DNA of 64,000 nt from Sarcocystis neurona (Eukaryota; Apicomplexa; Conoidasida; Eucoccidiorida; Sarcocystidae), in NCBI GenBank assembly GCA_000727475.1, contig KL647301.1, positions 310,001 through 374,000 of the forward strand. Direction: 5' to 3'. This document shows, piece after piece, positions 41,183 through 54,600 of the stretch. The translations under genes were made by a program, and so were the position numbers. Under the pieces are notes generated by a model. The model had not been told where the DNA came from. It searched no databases and saw nothing but the letters and a program-made list of their open reading frames with translations. Positions within the stretch are counted from its first letter, which is position 1. Each line of letters starts with the position of its first letter.

Positions 41183-44100
41183 CCACCTACGCCTATAGAT
41201 ACATACATATATACACATATGTACATATACATCCGCACATATATGTATATATATATTCATATATATACCTATAGAAGCACAGATATGCATATAAACACAT
41301 GTATGTGTATGCCCTCCTCTCGCCCGCCACTGCAGAGGTGGCTGTCCCCTTTTTTCTTTTGTGGAGGCCTGCTGACCTACGCTTCCCTCGTTTATAGATC
41401 TGCGTGCATGTAGAGAGAAATAGACACACACGGGTGTGTGTATGCTGCGCCACACACAGACACCTCCACACTCACAGACAGACACACACGGGTGCGTCTC
41501 TTCTACGTCGGCGGTTGCCGTCGGTTGTTGCCGTTCGAGAAGAACTTACGAGACTCGTTAACTTGAGAATTCTTCTGCAGAGGAGGTCCATTTTCCCGAA
41601 AATTTGGTGTTCGGAGAAGTCAAACTGTTTTCCCTTTGGCATTGTCAAAAGTTTGTCTTTTGTTATCCTATACTGCTCGTGATAAACTTCGTTTAGTCGA
41701 GAGCATGCTTCGAGCTTCAAGATGAAAGCTTCTGGCTTCCGGTCCCACAACTTGTCGTAGTGTTCCTCCTCTAAAATGAATTTCTTGCAAATAGTTGTCA
41801 TCTGCCCAGGCCCCAGGAGCACACAGCGCATTTCCTCAAAAGAGCCCATGGACAGCGACACATGCATGAGCTGCTGCCGCCTCTGCGACGGACGTGCCTC
41901 TCCCAACAGAAGAGACGCACACAGCACGCGTGTGCGCTTTTAGTATATTCGGACGTTCTCTCTTCTTCATGTAAATGTAGTCCCACCCACGCGAGGACAC
42001 GTTATACACACATGCGAGAGGAACCCTTTCTTTTTGTTTGCAGAGCTCACCTGGCCGCAGATGTCCTCCTCTTGCTTGTTTAGGTTCACACACAGACCGG
42101 GCGAGTGTCAAAGTACATGCAAGACAGACACGCATATGTGTGTGTTCGTATTCGTAGCCACAGGCACACGCATATATATAAATGTGTATGCGCAAAAGCT
42201 GTTCCCTTCTTCTCTGCAGAGCTCGTCTGGCCATGGATACGCTCGCTTCGTCTGGATAGATATGCGTACAGACCGAGCGATCGTGGGCGTCTCCTCTCCT
42301 TCTGTATGTGCATCAGAAGAGGACCGCACAGAGAGATAGAGATAGAGGGGAAGAAAGGCGACGTAGGAAGTTTTCACCAAAACCTTCTTGCTGTACTTGC
42401 CTGGTTCGTTATTTTGATGAAAAAGTTGGTCATCCTCTCGGTTGTGTTGTAGTAGCGAGAAATCGAGTGAATCATCGTCACTGCGTTCATTAGCGCTGCA
42501 AGGTTATCTATGATAGTCTGCGGAGTTCCTGAAGACAGCGGGAAAGGGAGAATTTATCGAAGACTTCTCCTCCAGGAGAAAAAAACACAAAGTTGCGTCC
42601 ACCTTCTTCCTAATAAATCTGCCCCTCTTCGTGTGGACCCATACACGGGAAAGACACATCCCAGGGAGAGAATTTCCATACGAGTTAGTATGTATGTGTG
42701 TACGTGTATGTGTGTGTGTATGTATATATATGTGTGTACGTATGTATATGTATGTGTTTACGTATGTGGGTATGTATGGATGTATTTATATATGTCTGTA
42801 TATGTGTGTATGTATATGTGTACTTGTACGTAAATGTATGTATGTATATGTATGTACGTATGGGTATGTGAATGTGTATGTAGGTATACGTATATATGTA
42901 TGTGTGCATATGTGCGTATGTATGTGTGCATATGTGTGTGTGCATGTACGTATGTATACGTGCGTGTATATACGTATGTGTATACACGTGTGTACATGTG
43001 TGTATGTATGTATGTGTGTATACGTATGTATACGCATGCATATGTACGTATATGTATGTACGTAAGACTTCGTATAAGGGTATCTCCGCAGATAGGAGAG
43101 AGGAAATACACTCCAGAGAAAGGAGGTGGACTCGTACATAGAGCAGAAACTGGTGTACCCCTGTCCTTCTCTACGTGCTTGTAAACATACACGTATGTCG
43201 TGAGAATCGCGGAGGACGGGGGTGCGGAACAGCAAAGTAGGAAGACTAAAGGACGACGAATTGTGGGACCGCTGGTGGATACTTTTTCTCTGTTCCTGCA
43301 CGTGTCTACGCAAGTGGACAAAAAACAGCGGAAAGAGGCAATCTGCTGCTCCCCCAGAGAAATTCTGTGTGAGAGAAAGATAGAAAAAAAGAGAGCAAAG
43401 AGTGAAAGCTGAGTGTTGACTCAGCTTTCTATATACAGGTGTATATTCCTGTTGAAGCACAAATGTATGAAGGACGCACGTGAACCTTACCGATAAATAA
43501 TTTGCTGCAAACACCTGCGTACACGTGTGTGTATTCATGTAGGCAGACGTTGTACATGCAAGCGTATACTCAATACGTATGTACTCGTAAATATGCCTCT
43601 ATGGGATGTATCTTTCTATCTTTCTTTGTATACGTGTATGGATGTATATACAAGTTTACACACGTGTGTGTACCTGCGACGGTTTCCTTGATAAGTACAC
43701 ATTCGTAAATATGGCTGTGGGGTGCGTCTATCTACCCATCTGTAGACACGTGTAAAAGTATATACATACACGCGTATACCTTTGACTCTTTTCTTGGTAA
43801 GTACGTACACGGAGATATGCCTGTGTGAGTGTCTGTACATACATAAATATATATATAATATATATATACATGTGGGCAGACGCAAGGGACCTTTTATGTA
43901 TGTAAACACTGCAGGGTCGTAATCCCGACGCCTCGAGGTGGGTGTGGCGATTTGCCTACAATTTTCCCTCGACGGGGCAGCTAGGCAGCAGCGCGCACAG
44001 TATGAACTCGACTGTTTCAAATCTCAGCAGAGCTGCCTGCAGGCGAACTTGAATTTCTCCTACGTAGAAACGTATAAATTCCCTTCGTTGTGTACTCAAC

Positions 44101-47100
44101 AACATGCGTGTTGTATCTTTATGTCTGTGTATATGTCTCCTTTTCTCTCTACGCACGGCTGGAGTGTCTGCGGCTATACGCACACGTACACGTGTTACAC
44201 ACGTTCAGGCACGTGTGTGTGTTGCACCTTTATTTTCTCTGTAAGTCTGTCTTTCTCCGTCTCTCGTTCTGTCTGTATGGAAGGAGTGTCTGTACGTATA
44301 TGGACAAGTATATATATGGCACGCATATGCATGTGTTGAGCGCGCGCCTGTCCCTTTCTCCCTCTCGTCGTCTCTCACGCGTAAGACTGGCTCTGTAGAT
44401 TCAATTCTTGGCTTCTGTCTTATCTTCACAATATCGTCTTCGCGTACTAACCGATACATATATATGCGTGCACTTGTGATTTCCTTGTTGTAGAGGAAGG
44501 GGCTGCGCGGACGTACCTGTGTACAGAGGGTCGAGGAAACTTTCTAACGTGCTGAGATACTTGACGTTGTCTTTTGCCTCGTTAAACGCCTCGGTGATGG
44601 AAATGTCGATTTGTTTACACCTTCGCAGAGTGTGAAAAACCGTCTGTCTCGACTTTGGAGAAACTGCCGTGTTCATCTGCATGTGTGAATTTGCGCCCAC
44701 CAAGACGGCAACACTCGTAGCGTGTGAGACATGAAATCCCACTTCTGCCCGTCGGCGAGGCGACGCAGACAGTCCGGCCTTCTATTTGCAGCGAGTAATA
44801 CACATGTGTCTACACATACATGTATATATGTAACAGGGCGCACTAGCAATGTACATATGTCGAGAGAAAGAGATACATATATATATATACACCATAGTGA
44901 TGGATGTTGTATACGTTTGTGGGTCCGGATCTTCTATTCACTTTACAAGAAAAGAAGGCAATTCTTCGTCTTCGAAGAAAGGAACAAGATTTACACAAAA
45001 ATAGAAGACGTGCCCACACTCACACGCACTGGCATGAATACAGATCTAAGTACACAGAGACATGTAGATAGGTTGCATATACGTATGTATACATATGCAG
45101 ATGTATACAGGTATGCACACAAATTTACGCATACACGAATACATTATATCTTTGCATATCATGTATATATACACAGGTACGTATATACGTATGTATACGT
45201 AAACAGAGAGATACAGATACATATGTATATATATGTATGCAGACGCACTGATGTGTACGGATATATATACGTCATCAGATAGATACAGATATATATGTAT
45301 ATATATGTATGCAGACGTATTGATGTGTACGGGTATATATACGTCATCAGATAGATACAGATATATATGTATATATATATGTATGCAGACGTATTGATGT
45401 GTACGGGTATATATACGTCATCAGATAGATACAGATATATATGTANNNNNNNNNNNNNNNNNNNNNNNNNNNNNNNNNNNNNNNNNNNNNNNNNNNNNNN
45501 NNNNNNNNNNNNNNNNNNNNNNNNNNNNNNNNNNNNNNNNNNNNNNNNNNNNNNNNNNNNNNNNNNNNNNNNNNNNNNNNNNNNNNNNNNNNNNNNNNNN
45601 NNNNNNNNNNNNNNNNNNNNNNNNNNNNNNNNNNNNNNNNNNNNNNNNNNNNNNNNNNNNNNNNNNNNNNNNNNNNNNNNNNNNNNNNNNNNNNNNNNNN
45701 NNNNNNNNNNNNNNNNNNNNNNNNNNNNNNNNNNNNNNNNNNNNNNNNNNNNNNNNNNNNNNNNNNNNNNNNNNNNNNNNNNNNNNNNNNNNNNNNNNNN
45801 NNNNNNNNNNNNNNNNNNNNNNNNNNNNNNNNNNNNNNNNNNNNNNNNNNNNNNNNNNNNNNNNNNNNNNNNNNNNNNNNNNNNNNNNNNNNNNNNNNNN
45901 NNNNNNNNNNNNNNNNNNNNNNNNNNNNNNNNNNNNNNNNNNNNNNNNNNNNNNNNNNNNNNNNNNNNNNNNNNNNNNNNNNNNNNNNNNNNNNNNNNNN
46001 NNNNNNNNNNNNNNNNNNNNNNNNNNNNNNNNNNNNNNNNNNNNNNNNNNNNNNNNNNNNNNNNNNNNNNNNNNNNNNNNNNNNNNNNNNNNNNNNNNNN
46101 NNNNNNNNNNNNNNNNNNNNNNNNNNNNNNNNNNNNNNNTATATATGTATGCAGACATATTGATGTGTACGGGTATATATACGTCATCAGATAGATACAG
46201 ATATACATGTATATATATGTGTGCAGACGCATTGATGTGTGCGGATGTATATACGTCATCAGATACAGATATACATATATATATGTGGATGCATAAGTGT
46301 TTTAGAATGCCTGCATACGTAGATTATCTGGGGTTCCCGTAAATATCTTTCTGATGGAAAAAAGCCGGTTTACCGTGTATATCGAAGGCTCTGTGGTATC
46401 TGCTTTTTTCGAAGAACTGCCGCCGTGAGCACACGAGCTACTCAAACGTCGGTGCTACTACGCAGCCACACACACCGGTAGAACAAAATGTGTGTCTGAA
46501 AAGTAAATATAAATATGTGCGTATATATACATATGTATTACAAACTCGGCGTTTGAACAAACACATATATACATACATATATACATATATGTATATTCAA
46601 ATACAGTGATGTTTTATTGTATACGGGACAAGTTGTTTCGATCACACACGCTCGTTTGCATTCTCTTTTGCACACAGACACACGTCTATACACCTACAAA
46701 CACATGTACATATATATATATATACACAAATTTTGTAAACACATGTATACAAATATATATATATGTATATTCAAACGTTGTGATGTCTTATCATATACAA
46801 GGCCACCTGCTTTGGCAATAAAAGCTCGTTTGCATTCTCTTTGTTCTACAGACACACGTTTATAAACCTATATACACGCATGCACACGTAATGAATAGAC
46901 AACTGCATCTAAGGATATACATATATATATATATACAGGTGTACACCTGCGTGTGTGTGTATACGTAAGGACTCCTTCGCATACAAATATCCGTCTATAG
47001 GTGCGGGGATTCAGTATTAGCAGTTCTCGCGTACTTTGGTAACGGTGTATAAGACCTGGAAGACGGTGCGACACTCTTCACTTTTAAGTTGCTCAATAAT

Positions 47101-48604
47101 AGAGTTCAGCCGCTGCATTCTTGTTCGCCAATATTCAATCTGCAGCAGCAGAAACTCCGGGCAGCAGATAACGAGATCTTCTCAGGATAACCTCGAGAAT
47201 TCCTGGTTCCTTTAAATTATATCCCTGCCTGCATCGCCTTGCATTGAGCGTTCGGTTGTTCATAAAAATGTACTCATATGTGTACAGGTAGAGAGACAGG
47301 CGATGCGTCGACGTATATCATCTTCCAAAAGGTTTTAAGTAGAAGAGAGATGTCTTAGAGTGGTACTTTGTAAAGAGTACAGGCACAAAGACAGTTTTAA
47401 TACACTGCCGAGATTGACCGCAGAGGGACACACCCACTCTCCGAAACTTGTCTTTCGAGCGTCCAAAACACCGGCTCAACACCAGACACTAACGGTTGGA
47501 CACGCAGATTTATTAGAGACTCCACACACATATATGTGGATATGTATAGACATGTAATTCTGTTAGGGAGGAGAGTATATGAAGTAGCAGTGGCGTATAC
47601 ATACGTCCCCTGTGTGTATCAGCTGGATGCGAGACGAGACGCTCGAGAATCACACGGCGGCCGCAACTGGAGGACGCTTTTCAAAGTCAGTTTGTTGACA
47701 GCCGACTGTGTCGTCATACGTAGACAGAGAGTTCTGCAGTTCGCACACGTGGAAATACGGTGGACACGACAACAGATGTTGACTTACGTCTAAAGTGTTC
47801 GTCAGCGAGGAGCAGCAGCCAGTTCACATACACACATATATGTATTTATAGGAATACAAGCGACGCATAGACGCATGAGACATGTATCTCGCCTGATTGG
47901 TTGCGGCCTTCGGCTTCCCATTGTGTTTCCCGACACATTCCTCTGCTCCAAACGCTGCTAGCATCACGGTGTGTTTGCGTACACTACGTTCAGCACATGC
48001 TCATTACACATGTATACATATATGTGTATGGGTATAGGTATTTCTACGTGTAGCCTTGTATAAATGTATATATTCCTGTAGTACGCCTCCTTGTCTTGCC
48101 TCGTTGCGACTTGAAGCATCCTTTGGTGAGATGTCTCTTTCTGAAAAGCTGCTTATACGAGCAAACATATTTGTCTATATTTTCATATGTATGTGTATAC
48201 ATACAGCGATATACATATATATATATATATATATATGTGCATTTAGTGCGCATATACGTACTCTTGTATGTCGGTATGTGTAAAGGTGTTGATGCAGATA
48301 TATTTATCTCGTAGGTTTACCTCACTGCGAGGCCCAGCGTCGGGTTGCTCCGTTGTACTTTCTAGCGATGTTTCCAAATATTTTTCGATTTGTCGGCACC
48401 AGTCTTCGAGCAGCGTTTCGAAGTGAGAAACAGTTTCGGCATTCTTGGCAGCTAGAGCTGGGTCTTTCCTTTCTTCTTCCGTCATAAATCTGCATTGTTA
48501 AGCGACCTCACAAGTATTTCGTGTCTAATTGTACGACTGCTTTCTGAAAGATCACAGCCACTCTCCTACGCAGTCTTTCACTGTTGCATTCCCTGCTATT
48601 ATAT

Positions 48605-48637
<33 letters not shown>

Positions 48638-51600
48638 AATGTATATGTACGATGTCGATATCTCATATATACATATATATGTATATATGTAATGCCCTTT
48701 GTGTGTGTGTATATATATATATAGTGGGGTGCCGCGTATAATATATATATATATATATAGTGGGTATAGGTATGATGCCATGTCTCTACATGTGTACGAT
48801 AATGTATGTATGTACCTATATATATATATATATTTACATTGCTGTGTAATTATATATATTCATCATGTTGTTGTGTATACATATATGTGAACGCATCTTT
48901 GCTCTTGTTTCCTTAATTCACCTCCCTGCTAGGCCATGTGCATATATATATGTATATATATATATATATATAGTAAAAGGAGCGACGGGTTTGCTGCGAC
49001 AGCTGACGTGTAAAAAGTGCATCAGTAGATGACGACTCCTCTGAGACGCGTTTTGGGAAGAGCGGACGTGTTGCTGTTGATTCTCTGTGTGCCGCTGCGT
49101 GACATTTTTCATTCTGTTAATTTGTGGTGCGTCGGAAAAGTATTCATTCTTCTACTACTGCTGTTAATGCCATTTTGACGCCGCTTTCCCTCGCGTAACG
49201 GACCCTACAGTCCAGCTATTCATTTTCGCCTCCTGTTTCTCTTCTCCATTGTTTCGCGCGAATGTTTCCTCAACGTTTCAGTCGTTTGAATTTCTCTCTT
49301 CTACAGGTATCACCATGTCGTCTTCCGCTTGTTACACATTCTTTTCCTGTGGCAGACCCCTTCTCTAGGTTGGCCTTTCTTTCTCGAGCAGTTCCTTGTC
49401 AGCCTATTTCTCTGTGAATTCTCCTTTGAGGAATCCCGTAACGATGGACGGTATTCTTTTCCGGTACTCAGTCTGTGGCCGCTCGCCCCGCAGACACTCC
49501 GTCAGTAAACACCCGTCGTTCGTGTGCGGTGTGCGTCGGCGAGCTGCCTGATACTGACTCAACAGCCTCCTGCTGAATAAAATGAGATGCTTGTATTCGT
49601 AAGGCAGACTTTCCCAGGCGAAATTCATCTGTGCGAATTTTCAATAATTAGTCGCATGTATATTTTCCAGCATCCACGTCCCTGGTAGTGAAACCCACCC
49701 ACCAGCTAACCGCTACTACTGCAGCTTTATGCTTGCTGGCGGCTTGACAAAGGGCCGGTACCATTCGGCCACAAACCCGCCCACCAGTTAACCGCTACTA
49801 CTGCAGCTTTGTGCTTGCTGGCGGCTTGACAAAGGGCCGGTACCAATCGGCCATAAACCCGCCCACCAGTTAACCGCTACTACTGCAGCTTTATGCTTGC
49901 TGGCGGCTTGACAAAGGGCCGGTACCATTCAGCCACAAACCCGCCCACCAGTTAACCGCTGCTACTGCAGCTTTATGCTTGCTGGCGGCTTGACAAAGGG
50001 CCGGTACCATTCGGCCACATAAAGCCAATGTTTATCCGCCGATGTCCCCCGTCGTCGCCGGTACTTACTTCTAGGCAGTTCCCCTATTGACGAATTTTGC
50101 TAAAACTATTCAGTCACGGCCACACTCTCGAAAAGTCCTATTTTTTTGGATTTCGTAAAACGAAAGAATGATCATGCCCGCGAAATTTGTTCTCAGCGCA
50201 CTTTTCCATTCATCGGAAGTCACTGCTAATTCCTTCTTCTGCGAGAGTCAATGCTAAAGGCTTCTCAAGAAGCTTTCTACAGTACTTTTTGAGGCGCCAG
50301 ATTGATACTACGAATCATAATCACCCGGCGTGTACCTACAGACACAAGCCTACATAATAATGTATGCCTAAGAGTGTACAAGTGGTGTATACCTAAAGCT
50401 TCTAAAGTGCACATAGGAAGAGACTCACGCATATGACACGGTAACATAGAGAAGTGTACGCATAGAAATGTGGAGGGTAGCAAGCATGTGGGCTCCATTA
50501 CTGTGTCACAGCAGCACAGACGGGGCTGTGAATTTCCCGCGCCACCTTGTTGTCCGGCAAAAGAATTAAGTGTTTCTCTAACGCGTGACACCAATACTCT
50601 ACGTACATGCAGAGATTCTAGTTTTCCGGCCACACGGTGTATATACATATATATATATATATACATGCACGTAGACAAGCACTAACGTCCGAGTGCGTGA
50701 TCCAGTACACACCCGTGCGTGCATACAAAACTCTGTGTGTCTACGTGTGAGTTTAGAAGCCTAAGAGGGAAGTGCCTCTCTGTTGACGCCTGCCTCATGC
50801 AGAAATATCCATCCGGAACAAGTTCGTGCAAGTGAATGATATGCGTACGCAAATGTATATCTGCGTGTGTGACCGCGCAAATACAGATACATATTTTTAT
50901 ATATGTATTTGGGCGCGCGACCTGGTTCTTCACGAAGGAGGGTGAGTGGAAAGTGAGGAGCTACGAGACCTCGAGGCGCTGCCCGCGCAGATGGAAACAC
51001 GCTTGTGCAGCTCAAAGCTCAACTTAGTACACGTATGCACATGCGTATATACGCGTATCTACGTAGTGCTGTGGATACGTTTACTGAATACAACAGGCTG
51101 TAACAGATGCGAAGCTGTAATATAGCTGACATCATTACTGCGAAAGTGCACGAAGAATGTCACAGGTTCTCACAAGGGATGGCTGCCCGTGAAAAAGTGC
51201 CGTGCAGCGGGCTTGTGCAGTTCGACGTGTATGTATCCTCATACGTGTCTTTCTTTGTCTAGGTGCGCATGATTTTCGTTCGATGAGAGACTGGCAGCAA
51301 GGACTTTTACCTGGGATCAGGCTTGTGCAACTCAATGCCACAAGAAATCGACTGGATAGCGTCGGAGAGAGCTTTGCAAAAACTCCTGTAGCTTCCGAGG
51401 AAATCTTTTCGTTGTTCGCTCTGGCAGTTTCGCCTACGAAACGCCATCAGGAACACATGTATATACACACATACGCATATGCATAAAAGGAGATAAATCT
51501 AGCCATATATACAAATACATGTATGTATATGCATATACAGATACACATGTGGATACGCCACTGCACCGCCTGCGTGACACCGGATACACAAGTATGCATA

Positions 51601-54600
51601 CGTTCGTAGACGCTGATATACGCGCATACTGATGCATGTGTGTATGACGAGTGGGGCCCTAGTGAAGCATACAGATGTACAGAGGACAACGTGTGTACCC
51701 TGTAGATGGACGTGAAGTCAAGAACACAAGACTAAAGAGAAACATTGCCAAACGGCTACGCAGTATGGAGGAAGGTATCTCCCGGCCGCGGATCCGTGAC
51801 ACGCACAGCAACGCAGTAAATTTCGTTCGGAGATTACACGCTTGTAGTGAGTTTGAACATTACGTTTCTCCTTAAAATGCTTCTGATGTAGACTCTTGCC
51901 GCTTTAAGAGGTAATTTTAATTCGGCCGTATATATGTAAGGATACATGCGCAGTAGTCCGATGGCACACATGCCATCGGGTGCACGGATACATCTTGGCG
52001 GTGGCGTCAAGGCGGAAAGAGAGTTAGAAGGTATTGCTAACACACTAACGGAAGCCTGTGAGCTGCGTGGCAGCGACAACCTCGGACGAGACTCTTTCCA
52101 CTGCATATATATATACCTATATTTACGTATTTATATACGTTGCAGGCATCGATTTACGGAGAAAGAGGTTCCGCCACATTAGACGCGAGTGTATGTACGC
52201 GTGCACGTGTGTACGTGTACATACCTGGATTCAAATTGTTTATATGATAAAAAGGCTTACCATGCATTGCCGTCGAATCTTTCGACAACGGGAAAGAACA
52301 CAGATGAAAGTGCGACATCGAGACTCGTGAGTGGCGTCGCAGCGATTTCTCCAAATAAAACATCTCCATCTGAGTAGATATTTACGTTCACGGGCTTGTC
52401 TGCGGGAGAAATCTTGAGGAAGTAAATGGACCGCGAGGACAAGCCGGACTCTGCTCCATCTGAATGACACCGTGAGCACGGCACAAGCATTGATCAGCCT
52501 TGGTTCTCTTGTGCGTCCGACTGAGAAAATGAACTGGCTAACCAATACAATTTGGCACGCGGGCGTGTTTCCCTCGCGTAAGAGAAGCTGAAGCACAAGA
52601 TGCTGTGCGTCTCCCACGTGGCTCCATATCTCCACTGATGCAGGCAATAAAGACAACTTCTCTATTTATATCTGCGCTTAACTGGTCTCTGATGTTTAGG
52701 GAGAAGACCGTGCATATGCGGTGCACTAACTAAACCCCGTCTCGGTCTTGTATACCTCATCGAAGACACAAGGCGAACATCATTTCACGTCTTCACTAGT
52801 GCAGGCATGATCTCGTAGTTCTCAGCAGGGATAAAAAATTAAAGTTTCATCGACGTCGCGGACCCTGAGTGATTGCTTTGTTGTTTCTACAGATGAGTGT
52901 CACAGAAAGGTTTGTTTCGTGCTGTGCGCCCATCAAATGCGAAATCTTTTAGCCTCTCTTGTTTCACAGCATATGCGCAGGTCGTATTAGTCGTTCGTGA
53001 CCCACTAGACGGAAGGAGTACTTACACTTGTGTGTGTATGTGTGTGTGCGTGTGTGTGTGTGTGTACATATGTGCACGCTTATACAACGAATGGTTCTAT
53101 TTAACGATATAATCTGCAGCAACGAGCACGGTGGAATTCTATTAGTGGGGACCGCGCTTCCGCAGATTTCCTTACGGCAAGTGTTTGTGTACAGCCCTGT
53201 ACGCCTAGCATCGACTTTTACGAGTCATTCGCGTTGTCTGCCGCACCGTGAGTTAGCGACATATCTTTCTTTTTGGGCGAGCTTTTCCCTAGGTGGCACT
53301 GGCACCAGCTACTGTAGATCCAGAGGCAAAGAGATGTACTAGTCTCCTTGTCGACGTGCCGAACTAGTAGGAAGCGCAGGCATTTCTTTAGAGAATCATG
53401 TGGTACTTCTCACGAAGGATCGGTCCCCGCTTTGTGTTCTACGACAGTAGTATCTGTGTGACAAATAGTTATTCCTTTGTGTGCTTCAGAGACCTACGCG
53501 GATCCAACTATACCGTGCGTCGTACGGTGTGGCTGGGTGAACCACCCTTCTGATGCGTGTGCATTACCTTTCAAAGAGCTTGGCAATTACTGCCGCGCGG
53601 TGGTGCAGGCGTAAGTGATAAAGACATTAACAACGCTTAATGTTAAAAATTTACAACAAGTATTGTCTCGTAACGTGAGGAAAGGTAGGGTCCGGTTTCG
53701 AATGTATCTGCCTCTATTTCACACTGATGAATTTTCTCCATTATCCCTGCCACACACTGAAAACATTGAAACTGCACTGTGGGCATAGCTCCAGGTGTAA
53801 CCAGAAGCGACTGCGTCTCGTTGCAAATCAGAAGAGACGTGTCTCACAAGCATCACAGCACTGCGATGGGGCTGGCACACTTCTCCTACACTGCAGATTT
53901 CCTCAGAAGCTGCGACTGAAGGCGAAGCATCGTTGTATTATTGTAGAAGGGCTGCTCACACAGACGCGGAAGGCACGCGGTAAAGATCTATCATACAAGA
54001 GCGCAGGCACAGCGATTCGCTGTACTGAAAATGGATTTCGCGTACAGGTGAGGGAAGAGCACTCCTGGCGAAGACATCACATACGCGCAATTCTAATTAT
54101 ATTTCAGACGAGGCCGGAAGGCATAACAATGCAGGACGTGGATGATATTATTTGCAGAGAGCATCTGAAGGGGCAGCATTACGTCGTAGTTAACCCTCAT
54201 CTCAGGCGACGTATCTGCCGAGCGCAGAGTCTTCCATATTCACAGATGTGAGGTTTCTCCAAACAATGTGCCACTTTCTGTGTCGTCAGTGCCCTTGTAA
54301 GACAGGCGACACGTTGCCCTACGCATGTGAACAAGTGTACGTGTGCGTACATTTGTTCACGCATACGCAGGAAATGGAAACAGGAAAACTCTACCAAGGA
54401 TAGCACTGGTATAGACGTACACGAGTACACACACATTGCTCTCTGTATATATGGAGTTTTCTCCATATTTATTTATGTGTAGTATATCCCAAATATACAA
54501 TCGTCAGTACCTGTTTTCCATAAACTACACGTGCACCTGCCGCAGGTGTTGTGGTACCTTTTTAGCGGTACAGATCGAGTCACGCTTCAAACTCCTGACC

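Noticed and set aside
42631..43065. Open frames on all strands in the TATG tract
   Set aside because: Pure microsatellite translation.
45159..46259. Frames spanning the N gap
   Set aside because: They are open only because the gap is unknown sequence, and the flanks are satellite.
49404..49628. Minus-strand frame of 74 codons as an extra dynein exon
   Set aside because: Exons 3 and 4 join in phase into a continuous conserved sequence (PDPRF) without it, and it lacks paired splice sites and family similarity.
49693..50020. CRISPR-like or IS-like interpretation of the 82-bp repeats
   Set aside because: The copies are directly adjacent with no spacers, the context is a eukaryotic intron, and no transposase or terminal inverted repeats are present.
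51202..51486. 94-codon plus-strand frame
   Set aside because: Shadow of dynein exon 3, whose minus-strand reading has conserved motifs and phase-matched splice sites.
54108..54247. Resemblance of [19 protein letters not shown] to the end of thioredoxin-like ferredoxin domains
   Set aside because: The required upstream Cys pattern is not in the right place, and a short 'T..DV..I...HL.G' match is too weak to name a function.
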